A stretch of 64,000 bases of DNA from Dehalococcoidia bacterium. GTDB lineage: Bacteria > Chloroflexota > Dehalococcoidia > UBA2979. A program made the translations under genes and the position numbers. The stretch spans positions 1 to 64,000 of the forward strand of contig JALOAL010000011.1 in the NCBI GenBank assembly GCA_023228825.1, read 5' to 3'. The notes under the pieces are model-generated. The model was not told the origin of the DNA, made no database searches, and saw only the letters and a list, made by a program, of their open reading frames with translations. Positions 42,631 to 50,506 of this stretch are shown here, one piece after another (within the stretch, counting starts at the first letter, position 1; each line of letters begins with the position of its first letter).

Positions 42631-44415
42631 ATGAACCATGAACCGCACATCCATCCCCGCCAGGCCGGCGCGCCAATGACCGGACGCTCCATCACACGCC
42701 GGGGGCTGATCCGCGGTACGGGCACGGCCGCGCTGGGACTCGGTGGCGCGGCGCTGCTCGGCTGTGGCGAGGACGACGAGCCCGGCGCAACAGCGACCTC
42801 CACCTCCACGGCCACGGGCGGTACCGCCACCGCCGAGGGCACCTCGACGGTCGGCGCCGGCCCGAAGCAAGGCGGCACCTACCGCACGCGCATCACCAAC
42901 GACCCGGCCTCGCTGGACCCGTACGCCACGGCCTCCTTCACCACCAAGGAGTTCTCCGGGCACGTCTACAGCCGCCTGTTCAAGATCGATGCGCAGCCCA
43001 ACGCCAACCCGTACAACCAGGGTTTGCTGCCGGATCTGGCGGAGTCCGCCGAGAGCGAGGACGGCCAGCACTGGACGGTGGTGCTGCGTCCGGATGTCCA
43101 CTACCACGACATCGCCCCGGTCAGCGGCCGCACGGTGACCGCGGAGGACGTGATCTACTCCTGGGACCGCCTGAAGGCGCCGGAGTCCGTGAATGCCGTG
43201 AACGTGGAGGACATTGTCTCCGCGGAAGCCGTGGACGACCGCACGCTGAACTTCACCACGGTGGCACCCACCGCGATCTTCATGGAGAAGCTGGCGGACG
43301 CGAACAACCTCTGGGTGGTGCCGGTGGAGTCGCAGGACTACCAGATCACCACCACGGCCATCGGCACCGGGCCGTGGATGCTGGGCAACTACCAGGTGGG
43401 CTCGCGCGTGGAATACGTGCGGAACCCCAACTACTACGAGACCGACACCCCCTACATGGACAGCATCACCCGGAACATCATCCCGGAGTACGCCAACGGC
43501 CGCGCCCAGTTCGAGGCGGGCAACCTGGACGCCATTGGCGTCACTGCGGACGACGTGCTGGACATGTACGGCAACAACCCGGACTGGCAGTGGGTGGGCG
43601 TGGTCTCCGGCGGACTGCATTACGCCTTCTTCGCGCCTCCGGAGATGGATCCGGACGCGCCATGGCGGGACGAGCGATTCCGCATTGCCATCTCGATGGG
43701 CCTCAACCGCGCCGACCTGATGGAACTGGCCTACAACCTGAAGGCCATGGAGGACGCGGGCCTGGACCCCTCCTCCGCGTGGAACAACGTGGTCTCCGTC
43801 ACGCTCGGCAAGTGGTGGCTGGATCCGCAGTCGGAGGCGCAGGGGCCGTCCGCCGCGAACTTCGAGTACAACCCGGAAGAGGCCATGCGCCTGATCTCCG
43901 CAATGGGCGCGGAGGGCGCGACGATGAAGTGGCAGTATGCCGGCCAGCAGTACGGCGCCACCTTCGACCGGGTGGCGGAGGCAGCCGGCCAGATGATGTC
44001 CGAACTGGGCCTCACCATCCAGACCGAGGTGCAGGACTACAACGCCATCTACTTCCCGCAGACACGCGCCGGCAACTTCCACGGCCTGGCCCAGGGCGTC
44101 ACGCCCGGCTACCCGGAGGTCTCCGGCTTCGTGGACCGCTTCTTCAGCAGCGGTACCTCGAACGCGACGAAGGTTAACGACGAGCGCATCAACGACCTGC
44201 GAGCACAGCAGGCAACCGAACTGGACGAGGCCGCACGCGTGGAACAGATCCATGAGATCCAGCGGATCAACGCGGAGCACATGTACTACATCCCCTTCCC
44301 CACCGGCGCCGGCACCGGTTTCACGGCCTATCAGGGCCCCGTCCGCGGCATCCGCACCACGCGCGGCTACGGCTCCGCGACCGAGGAAGTGGCGCACTAC
44401 TGGCTGGACGTGTAG
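42631..44415 (+). CDS. Tat-exported lipoprotein, peptide-type ABC solute-binding protein
   Basis: 594 residues. The signal carries a twin-arginine motif (RSITRRGLIRGTG) and a lipobox ending LLGCG, so it is probably a folded, lipid-anchored receptor. A Thr/Ala linker follows. The SBP_bac_5 domain has GGTYRTRITNDPASLDPYAT, LPDLAESAESEDGQHWTVVL, VTAEDVIYSWDRLK, GTGPWMLGNYQVGSRVEYV and FRIAISMGLNRADLM. This group binds oligopeptides, nickel or other small ligands. GGAGGGAGACAGC precedes the ATG. No permease or ATPase is nearby, and the next gene is a CoA-transferase, so it may supply the substrate of that cluster. Confidence 0.87.
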   Translation: MNHEPHIHPRQAGAPMTGRSITRRGLIRGTGTAALGLGGAALLGCGEDDEPGATATSTSTATGGTATAEGTSTVGAGPKQGGTYRTRITNDPASLDPYATASFTTKEFSGHVYSRLFKIDAQPNANPYNQGLLPDLAESAESEDGQHWTVVLRPDVHYHDIAPVSGRTVTAEDVIYSWDRLKAPESVNAVNVEDIVSAEAVDDRTLNFTTVAPTAIFMEKLADANNLWVVPVESQDYQITTTAIGTGPWMLGNYQVGSRVEYVRNPNYYETDTPYMDSITRNIIPEYANGRAQFEAGNLDAIGVTADDVLDMYGNNPDWQWVGVVSGGLHYAFFAPPEMDPDAPWRDERFRIAISMGLNRADLMELAYNLKAMEDAGLDPSSAWNNVVSVTLGKWWLDPQSEAQGPSAANFEYNPEEAMRLISAMGAEGATMKWQYAGQQYGATFDRVAEAAGQMMSELGLTIQTEVQDYNAIYFPQTRAGNFHGLAQGVTPGYPEVSGFVDRFFSSGTSNATKVNDERINDLRAQQATELDEAARVEQIHEIQRINAEHMYYIPFPTGAGTGFTAYQGPVRGIRTTRGYGSATEEVAHYWLDV

Positions 44416-44453
44416 CGATCAGGCTCGCGACCAGACGGGACACGCATCGAGCC

Positions 44454-44481
44454 GGGCGCCGGAGCGGACACTCCGGCGCCC
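44454..44481 (+). terminator. Hairpin after solute-binding gene
   Basis: GGGCGCCGGAG and its complement (11 bp) with a 6-nt loop, 39 nt after the stop and 19 nt before the next start. It may limit read-through into the CoA-transferase. Confidence 0.6.
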
Positions 44482-44499
44482 GTAGGCGGGAATTTCCTC

Positions 44500-45672
44500 A
44501 TGGCTAGCGCGTTGGAGGGCGTCCGCGTCCTGGACTTCGGCCAGATCCAGCAGGGGCCGTTCGCGGGCGTCCTGCTTTCCGACATGGGGGCGGACGTCCT
44601 GAAGGTGGAGGAGCCCGGCGGCGAGGCACGCCAGGGCGCGGACGAACGAGGCTTCTCTGGCATGCACGAGGCCAACAACCGCGGCAAACGCAGCATCACC
44701 ATCAACCTCCGCGAGGAAGCGGGCCGCGATGTGGTCCGGCGCCTGCTCCCCACCGTGGACGTGGTGCTGGAGAACTTCCGCCCCGGCCGCATGGCGGACT
44801 GGGGCCTGGGCTACGAGGACCTGAAGACCATTCGGCCGGACGTGATCATGGGCTCCGGCTCCGGCTGGGGCCGCAAAGGCCCCTGGGCGTCTCGAGGCGG
44901 CTATGACCACGTGGCGCAGGCGTTCAGCGGGGTCATGTCAGAGCAGGGGGGCGGCTCCGCGCTCACGCCGCAGGCCCTGATCGGCGGATTCGCGGACAGC
45001 ATCGGCGCCATGATGCTGGCGTACGGCATCATGACCGCCCTCTACTATCGCGAGCGCACGGGAGAAGGCCAGCACGTGGACGCCTCGCTCATCGGTTCCA
45101 TGCTCGCGCTGCAGCAGCGGCCCATGACCATCTACATGGGCACGGGCCACCAGCCGGGCTTCGAGTACCGCCGCAGCGCCACGTACACGCACTACCAGGC
45201 CCAGGACGGGCGCTGGGTGGCCATCGCGGCGAACACACAGGCCATGTGGGAGCGCCTCGCGGACGCCCTGGAGCGCCCCGAGATGCGCGAGGACGACCGC
45301 TTCCGTGGCCCGTTCGACCGCAGCCGCAACAAGGACCTGCTGGTGGCGGAGATGGAGCAGACGTTCCTCACCCGCCCCCAGGCGTACTGGCTGGACCGCC
45401 TGGCCACGCACGACGTGCCCCACGCGCCGGTGCTGGACTACCCGGCCGTGGTGGAGCATCCACAGTTCGTGGAGAACGGGTACGTGCAGGACATTGACCA
45501 TCCCGTCTTTGGGCCCATGAAGATGGTGGGGCCACCGGTGCAGATGTCCCTGACGCCGCCGCGCATCCAGGGCGCGGCGCCCGTGGCCGGCCAGCACACC
45601 GAGGAGATCCTGCTCACGGTGGGCTACACCTGGGACGACATCACGGCGCTCAAGGAGCGCGGGGCCATCTAG
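44500..45672 (+). CDS. CaiB/BaiF family III CoA-transferase
   Basis: 390 residues. GVRVLDFGQIQQGPFAGVLL and DMGADVLKVEEPGGEARQ open the protein, followed by ANNRGKRSITINL, DVVLENFRPGRMADWGLGY, IMGSGSGWGRKGP, the candidate catalytic Asp in IGGFADSIGAMMLAYG and GEGQHVDASLIGSM. Formyl-CoA and succinyl-CoA dependent enzymes share this plan. First enzyme of the 44.5-50.4 kb cluster, so it probably activates the incoming acid or recycles CoA from formyl-CoA released by the ThDP enzyme. Confidence 0.88.
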   Translation: MASALEGVRVLDFGQIQQGPFAGVLLSDMGADVLKVEEPGGEARQGADERGFSGMHEANNRGKRSITINLREEAGRDVVRRLLPTVDVVLENFRPGRMADWGLGYEDLKTIRPDVIMGSGSGWGRKGPWASRGGYDHVAQAFSGVMSEQGGGSALTPQALIGGFADSIGAMMLAYGIMTALYYRERTGEGQHVDASLIGSMLALQQRPMTIYMGTGHQPGFEYRRSATYTHYQAQDGRWVAIAANTQAMWERLADALERPEMREDDRFRGPFDRSRNKDLLVAEMEQTFLTRPQAYWLDRLATHDVPHAPVLDYPAVVEHPQFVENGYVQDIDHPVFGPMKMVGPPVQMSLTPPRIQGAAPVAGQHTEEILLTVGYTWDDITALKERGAI

Positions 45673-45697
45673 GCTCCAACCAAGTTCCACACGGGTG

Positions 45698-45718
45698 GCC
45701 CTCGCACGCTGCGAGGGC
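45698..45718 (+). terminator. Tight hairpin ahead of the aldolase-like gene
   Basis: GCCCTCGCA, 3-nt loop, TGCGAGGGC: a perfect 9-bp stem between the CoA-transferase stop and the GTG at 45740. It has no T-run; partial termination or mRNA processing is possible. Confidence 0.45.
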
Positions 45719-45739
45719 TCCCGAAGAAAGGACGTGCCG

Positions 45740-46873
45740 GTGGACTCCTTCCGCCATCGTGTCGCCATCGCCGGGGTGGGCGAGACCGACTACTCGACGA
45801 ACTCCGGGCGGTCCGAACTCGTGCTCGCCCTGCAGGCGATCACCGCCGCGCTGGACGATGCCGGCATCGACCGTACCGAGGTGGACGGCCTCATGAAGTG
45901 GTCCGTGGACACCTCCTCGGAAGGCGAGATCGCCTCGAATCTGGGGGTGAGGGACCTGGCGTGGTTCGGGGAGGTCAACCAGGCCGGCAACGTGGGGGCG
46001 CCCCTCGTGGCCCACGCCGCCAGCGCGATCGCCGCCGGCCTTGCCAGCGTGGTCGTGATCTATCGAGGCGTGAATGGGCGCTCTGGCCGCCGCTACGGCC
46101 GCGGGGATGTGACGGGGCGGCGAGGCCAGGGTGGGGCGGCGTTCACGGAGCCGTTCGGCCTGTTGACGCCGCAGCACTCCCTCGCGATGACCGCGCGGCG
46201 GCGGATGCACGAGTTCGGCACCACCAGCCGCCAGTTCGGCTACGTCTCGGTCTCGGAGCGCGAGCACGCCAACCGCAACCCGCGCGCGACGTTCTACGAG
46301 AAGCCGCTCACCATCGAGGAGCATCAGTCGTCGCGGCTGATCGTGGAACCGTTCCACCTGTACGACTGCTGCCTGGAGACGGACGGCGGCGGCGCCATTG
46401 TCCTGACCAGCGCGGAGCGCGCGCGCGACCTGAAGCAGCCCCCGGCCCTGATACGCACGGCGGCGCAGTACGGCGGCGGGCGCGGTCGGGCTTATGTCGA
46501 CACTGCGGCCGCCGGCCTCGCGCCTCGCTTCTGGCGACAGGCCGAGGTGGCCCCGGGCGAGGTGGACGTGGTGCAGATCTACGACCACTTCGCGCCCTAT
46601 GTCATCTTCGCGCTGGAGGACTACGGCTTCGTCGAACGCGGCGAGGGCGGCCCCTTCGTGGAGTCCGGCGGCATCCGCTGGGACGGCGGCGCCCTGCCCG
46701 TCAACACCTCCGGCGGGCACCTGTCCGAGGCGTACATGCAGGGCATGAACCACCTGATCGAGGCCACCCGCCAGGTGCGCGGCCAGTCCACCGCGCAGGT
46801 GGAGGACTGCCACCTGTCCTTCGTGGATACCGGCGTCGGCACCGGCGCTGTGCTGTTGGAGCGCGCATCATGA
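45740..46873 (+). CDS. Thiolase-fold protein without thiolase cysteine, Ltp2-like aldolase
   Basis: About 377 residues from a GTG with AAAGGA 7 nt upstream. It has the lipid-transfer/SCPx thiolase fold: HRVAIAGVGETDYS, ALDDAGIDRTEVDGLM, and a C-terminal VVQIYDHFAPYVIFALEDYG with NTSGGHLSEAYMQGMNHLIE. At the place of the nucleophilic Cys the sequence reads EVNQAGNVGAPLVAHAA, so thiolysis is unlikely. Two tyrosines, at about residues 281 (IYDHF) and 332 (SEAY), are 51 apart, near the spacing I recall for the two active tyrosines of Ltp2 retro-aldolase. Its stop overlaps a DUF35 gene by ATGA, as for the Ltp2/ChsH2 complex that cleaves steroid side chains. Substrate inferred, not shown. Confidence 0.74.
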   Translation: MDSFRHRVAIAGVGETDYSTNSGRSELVLALQAITAALDDAGIDRTEVDGLMKWSVDTSSEGEIASNLGVRDLAWFGEVNQAGNVGAPLVAHAASAIAAGLASVVVIYRGVNGRSGRRYGRGDVTGRRGQGGAAFTEPFGLLTPQHSLAMTARRRMHEFGTTSRQFGYVSVSEREHANRNPRATFYEKPLTIEEHQSSRLIVEPFHLYDCCLETDGGGAIVLTSAERARDLKQPPALIRTAAQYGGGRGRAYVDTAAAGLAPRFWRQAEVAPGEVDVVQIYDHFAPYVIFALEDYGFVERGEGGPFVESGGIRWDGGALPVNTSGGHLSEAYMQGMNHLIEATRQVRGQSTAQVEDCHLSFVDTGVGTGAVLLERAS

Positions 46874-47304
46874 CGAGCGAACAGGCGCCGCAACCCGGCG
46901 GGCGCCCTCCCTTCCCCGCCCCCGTCCCCAGCCAGGACAATGAGCCGTTCTGGGACGCGCTGAAGCAGGGCGAACTGCACCTCCAGGCGTGCGCCTCGTG
47001 CTCTGCGCTCCAGCACCCGCCACGCGCGATGTGCGCCTCGTGCGGCTCGTTCGACCTGGGTTGGCGGCAGGCCAGCGGGCGCGGAAGCGTCTACACGTAC
47101 GCCGTCACCCACCAGCCGATCCACCCGGCGCTGCAGGGCTTCACGCCCTTCGCCACGGTGCTCATCGAACTGGAGGAGGGCCCCCGCCTGGCCTCGAACC
47201 TCGTCGACGTGGCGCCGGACGAGATCGAGATCGGCATGCCTGTGCATGTGGTCTTCGAGCCGCTGAACGAGGAGATCACGCTCCCGCTGTTCCGGCGCGC
47301 CTGA
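46870..47304 (+). CDS. DUF35 zinc-ribbon/OB-fold protein, ChsH2-like
   Basis: 144 residues. A rubredoxin-like zinc ribbon has Cys41, Cys44, Cys55 and Cys58 (LQACASCSALQHPPRAMCAS) and an OB fold follows (GSVYTYAVTHQPIHP, then FATVLIELEEGPRLASNLV). DUF35 proteins bind acyl-CoA and act as scaffolds for thiolase-fold enzymes: ACAT/HMGS in archaea, Ltp2 in actinobacteria. The ATG overlaps the aldolase-like gene stop (ATGA), which argues for a stable complex. It is the channel or stabilising subunit rather than a catalyst. Confidence 0.85.
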   Translation: MTSEQAPQPGGRPPFPAPVPSQDNEPFWDALKQGELHLQACASCSALQHPPRAMCASCGSFDLGWRQASGRGSVYTYAVTHQPIHPALQGFTPFATVLIELEEGPRLASNLVDVAPDEIEIGMPVHVVFEPLNEEITLPLFRRA

Positions 47305-47440
47305 CTTCCGAGGAGGTGTGGGGGCGCACAAGCGACTCGTCTACCCGGACCGCGAACACGAGCGCGCATCCCGTGTAAGATGCCGCGCGGGGATCGAACA
47401 AGAGATCGACATCCCGCTGTGGGACGAGGGGGAGGATCCA

Positions 47441-49102
47441 ATGGCAGAGATCGACGGACACACCATCATCGCCCGCGCGCTGAAGACGCAGGGCGTGGAG
47501 CACATGTTTGGCGTGGTGGGCATCCCCGTCACGGGCATCGCCATGGCCGCCCAGCGTCAGGGCATCAACTACGTGGGCATGCGCCACGAGATGCCGGCCA
47601 CGTACGCCGCGCAGGCCGTGTCGTACCTGGGTGGCCGCCTCGGGGCTGCGCTGGCGGTCTCGGGCCCGGGCGTGTTGAACGCCGTGGGTGCGTACTCCAA
47701 CGCATGGTCCAACCGCTGGCCCATGCTGCTGCTGGGGGGCTCGTACGAGCAGGCCGGGCACCTGGGCGGCTTCTTCCAGGAGGCGGACCAACTCACGCCG
47801 CTGCTCCCGTTCTCCAAGTTCGCCGCGCGCGTGGAGCGCATCGAGCGCCTGCCGATCTACATCGCGGAGGCGGTGAAGAAGTCCCTCCACGGCGTCCCTG
47901 GCCCCTCTTACCTGGACCTCCCGGGCGACATCATCGCCGGCAAGGTGGACGAGGACCTGGTGCAGTGGGCGCCTCGCGTCCCGGACCCCAAGCGCGTGCA
48001 GTCTGACCCCGCGGACGTAGAGGCGGCGATCGCGGCCCTGAAGACCGCAGAGCAGCCGCTGATCATCTTCGGCAAGGGCGTGGCTGCGTCCCGCGCGGAG
48101 CAGGAGATGCGCGCCTTCGTGGAGAAGACCGGCATCCCCTACCTGGCGATGCCGATGGCGAAGGGCATCATCCCGGACGACCACGACCAGTCCGCCGCCG
48201 CGGCGCGCTCGTTCGTCCTCCAGAACGCGGACCTGGTGTTCCTGGTGGGTGCGCGCCTGAACTGGATGCTGCATTTCGGCCTGCCGCCGCGCTTCCGCCC
48301 GGACGTGCGCGTGGTGCAGTTGGACTTCAACCCGGAGGAGATCGGCGTCAACGTGCCCACCGAGGTGGGCATGATCGGCGACGCTCGCGCCACCCTGGGC
48401 CAGTTGCTGGACGTGCTGGACCGCGAGGGCTGGCAGTTCCCGCAGGACTCCGAGTGGCTGCAGACCGTCCGCGTGGAGGCGAAGCAGAACGCCGAGTCCG
48501 TGCAGGCCATGATGCAGGAGGAGACCAGCCCGCTCGGCTACTACCGCGCGCTGCGCTCCATCAACGAGGTGCTCCCGCAGGACGCGATCTTCGTCTCCGA
48601 GGGCGCGTCCACCATGGACATCTCTCGCACCGTCATCGACCAGTTCCTGCCGCGCACGCGGCTGGACGCCGGCTCGTTCGGCTCCATGGGCCTGGGCCAT
48701 GGCTTTGCCATTGGCGCGGCGGCCGCCAACCCCGGCAAGCGCGTGATCTGCCTGCAGGGCGACGGCGCATTCGGCTTCGCGGGCACCGAGTGTGAGGTGG
48801 CCGTCCGCTACAACCTGCCGATCACGTGGATCGTCTTCAACAACGGCGGCATCGGCGGCCACAAGGCGGAGTTGTTCGAGGGCGCGCACAAGCCCGTGGG
48901 CGGCATGAGCCTGGAGGCCCGCTACGACATCATGATGCAGGGCCTGGGCGGCGCCGCGTTCAACGCGAATAACAGCGAGGAACTGGATGCGGCCCTGAAG
49001 CAGGCGCTGGCCATCGATGGGCCGTCGCTCATCAACGTCCCGCTGGACCCGGAGGCGAAGCGCAAGCCACAGAAGTTCGCGTGGCTCACCACTACCCGGT
49101 AG
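47441..49102 (+). CDS. ThDP enzyme: oxalyl-CoA decarboxylase / 2-hydroxyacyl-CoA lyase family
   Basis: 553 residues. The N-terminal domain has the catalytic Glu50 in YVGMRHEMPATYAAQAV; a central domain has IIFGKGVAASRAEQEMRAF; and the ThDP motif runs from about 440 to 468 (GDGAFGFAGTECE ... FNN). These are the parts of acetohydroxyacid-synthase-like enzymes. The GVVGIPVTGIA start and the overall length suit oxalyl-CoA decarboxylase and 2-hydroxyacyl-CoA lyase, which release formyl-CoA. The two cannot be told apart by eye. GGGGGAGG precedes the ATG; the frame is open 40 codons upstream but without similarity. It is next to the CoA-transferase, aldolase-like and DUF35 genes, so a shared substrate is likely. 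Confidence 0.84.
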   Translation: MAEIDGHTIIARALKTQGVEHMFGVVGIPVTGIAMAAQRQGINYVGMRHEMPATYAAQAVSYLGGRLGAALAVSGPGVLNAVGAYSNAWSNRWPMLLLGGSYEQAGHLGGFFQEADQLTPLLPFSKFAARVERIERLPIYIAEAVKKSLHGVPGPSYLDLPGDIIAGKVDEDLVQWAPRVPDPKRVQSDPADVEAAIAALKTAEQPLIIFGKGVAASRAEQEMRAFVEKTGIPYLAMPMAKGIIPDDHDQSAAAARSFVLQNADLVFLVGARLNWMLHFGLPPRFRPDVRVVQLDFNPEEIGVNVPTEVGMIGDARATLGQLLDVLDREGWQFPQDSEWLQTVRVEAKQNAESVQAMMQEETSPLGYYRALRSINEVLPQDAIFVSEGASTMDISRTVIDQFLPRTRLDAGSFGSMGLGHGFAIGAAAANPGKRVICLQGDGAFGFAGTECEVAVRYNLPITWIVFNNGGIGGHKAELFEGAHKPVGGMSLEARYDIMMQGLGGAAFNANNSEELDAALKQALAIDGPSLINVPLDPEAKRKPQKFAWLTTTR

Positions 49103-49120
49103 CGGACCGCTCGCACGCAC

Positions 49121-49156
49121 TGCACAGGGGGGCGTCTCGCGACGCCCCCCTGTGCA
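49121..49156 (+). terminator. Strong hairpin after ThDP enzyme gene
   Basis: A perfect 16-bp stem (TGCACAGGGGGGCGTC and complement) with a TCGC loop, 19 nt after the stop. No T-run follows. The core GTCTCGCGAC is identical to that of the hairpin at 32736. Confidence 0.68.
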
Positions 49157-49202
49157 CTCCCCGCCGCCGCACTTGCCGCCCCCGCACCTCGAGGTAGCCC
49201 TC

Positions 49203-50372
49203 ATGCCCGACGCCGACGAGCAAGCCCACTACGCCGACCGCCTGCCGGAGGGCATCCGCTCACGCTTCGTGGAGAACGGCAACGGCCTGCGGATGCACCT
49301 CCTCGAGTCAGCCCCAGGGGCGGCGGGTGAGGGGGAGCGGCCGGTCGTCCTCCTCCTGCACGGCTTCCCGGAACTCGCCTACTCCTGGCGCAAGGTGATG
49401 CCCGCCCTCGCGGCGGCGGGCTACCGCGTGCTGGCGCCCGACCAGCGCGGCTACGGCCTCACCACGGGGTGGGACGACGGATTCGAGGTGGACCTGCGCC
49501 CCTTCGCCATGCTCAACCTGGTGCGCGACCAGGTGGGCATGCTGGCCCGCCTCGGCATCCGCGAGGTGGCCGCGGTTGTGGGGCACGACTTCGGGTCGAG
49601 CGTGGCCGGGTGGTGTGCGGTGGTCCGGCCGGACGTGTTCCGCAGCGCCGCGATGATGAGCGCACCCTTCGGCGGCCCCGCGCCGTGGCCTTCTGCCGAG
49701 GCCGCCTCGACACCCTCGACCGCCTCGGGGCGGGGCGGCGACATCCACGCCGACCTGCTCGCCCTCGATCCGCCGCGCAAGCACTACCAGCGCTACTACG
49801 CGACGCGCGAGGCGGACGCGGACATGCGGGGAGCGCCCCAGGGGGTGCACGCGTTCCTGCGCGGCTACTACCACCACAAGAGCGCGGACTGGCCCGGCAA
49901 CCGGCCCTTTCCCCTCGCCGCCTGGACGGCCGAGGAAGCGGCGCAGATGCCCACGTACTACGTCATGCACGCCGGCCAGACCATGGCGCAGACCGTCGCC
50001 GAGGTGATGCCCTCGGACGCCGAAGTTGCCGCCTGCGCCTGGCTGACCGAGGACGAACTGGCCATCTACAGCGCTGAGTACGGCCGCACCGGCTTCCAGG
50101 GCGGCCTCAACTGGTATCGCGCCGGCAGCGGCGGCGTCACCGCCAGCGAGACCGCCGTCTTTGCCGGCCGCACCCTGGACGTGCCCGCCACCTTCATCTC
50201 CGGCGCACAGGACTGGGGCGTCTACCAGCGCCCAGGCGGCCTCGAAGCGATGGGACGCCACCCCCACTTCGAGGGCACCCACCTGATCGAGGGCGCCGGC
50301 CACTGGGTGCAGCAGGAACAACCGCAGGCCGTTGTTGAGCACCTCCTGCAATTCCTTGCCCGCCACTCCTGA
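49203..50372 (+). CDS. Epoxide-hydrolase-like alpha/beta hydrolase
   Basis: 389 residues. The oxyanion motif is LLLHGFPELAYSWRKVMPAL, then VLAPDQRGYGLTT, the nucleophile Asp is in VVGHDFGSSVAGWCAV, an FISGAQDW segment carries the acid and the His is in IEGAGHWVQQEQP. The Asp nucleophile and HGFPE make it an epoxide-hydrolase or haloalkane-dehalogenase relative; lid tyrosines (HYQRYYATRE, PTYYVMHAG) favour epoxide hydrolase. The start at 49203 is chosen by similarity, with no strong ribosome-binding site. Last gene of the cluster; it could open an epoxide made by the nearby P450. Confidence 0.85.
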   Translation: MPDADEQAHYADRLPEGIRSRFVENGNGLRMHLLESAPGAAGEGERPVVLLLHGFPELAYSWRKVMPALAAAGYRVLAPDQRGYGLTTGWDDGFEVDLRPFAMLNLVRDQVGMLARLGIREVAAVVGHDFGSSVAGWCAVVRPDVFRSAAMMSAPFGGPAPWPSAEAASTPSTASGRGGDIHADLLALDPPRKHYQRYYATREADADMRGAPQGVHAFLRGYYHHKSADWPGNRPFPLAAWTAEEAAQMPTYYVMHAGQTMAQTVAEVMPSDAEVAACAWLTEDELAIYSAEYGRTGFQGGLNWYRAGSGGVTASETAVFAGRTLDVPATFISGAQDWGVYQRPGGLEAMGRHPHFEGTHLIEGAGHWVQQEQPQAVVEHLLQFLARHS

Positions 50373-50506
50373 AGCCCCCGGCCCTCGCCCCACCACCTCC
50401 TCTCCGCCCCGCCTACCACGCTCACCGTGAGCCTGAGCCCCATTCCACACCCGGGCCTGACCCCCTCCACAATCCAGCGAACGTATACTCGCGACCCGGA
50501 GGCGCG

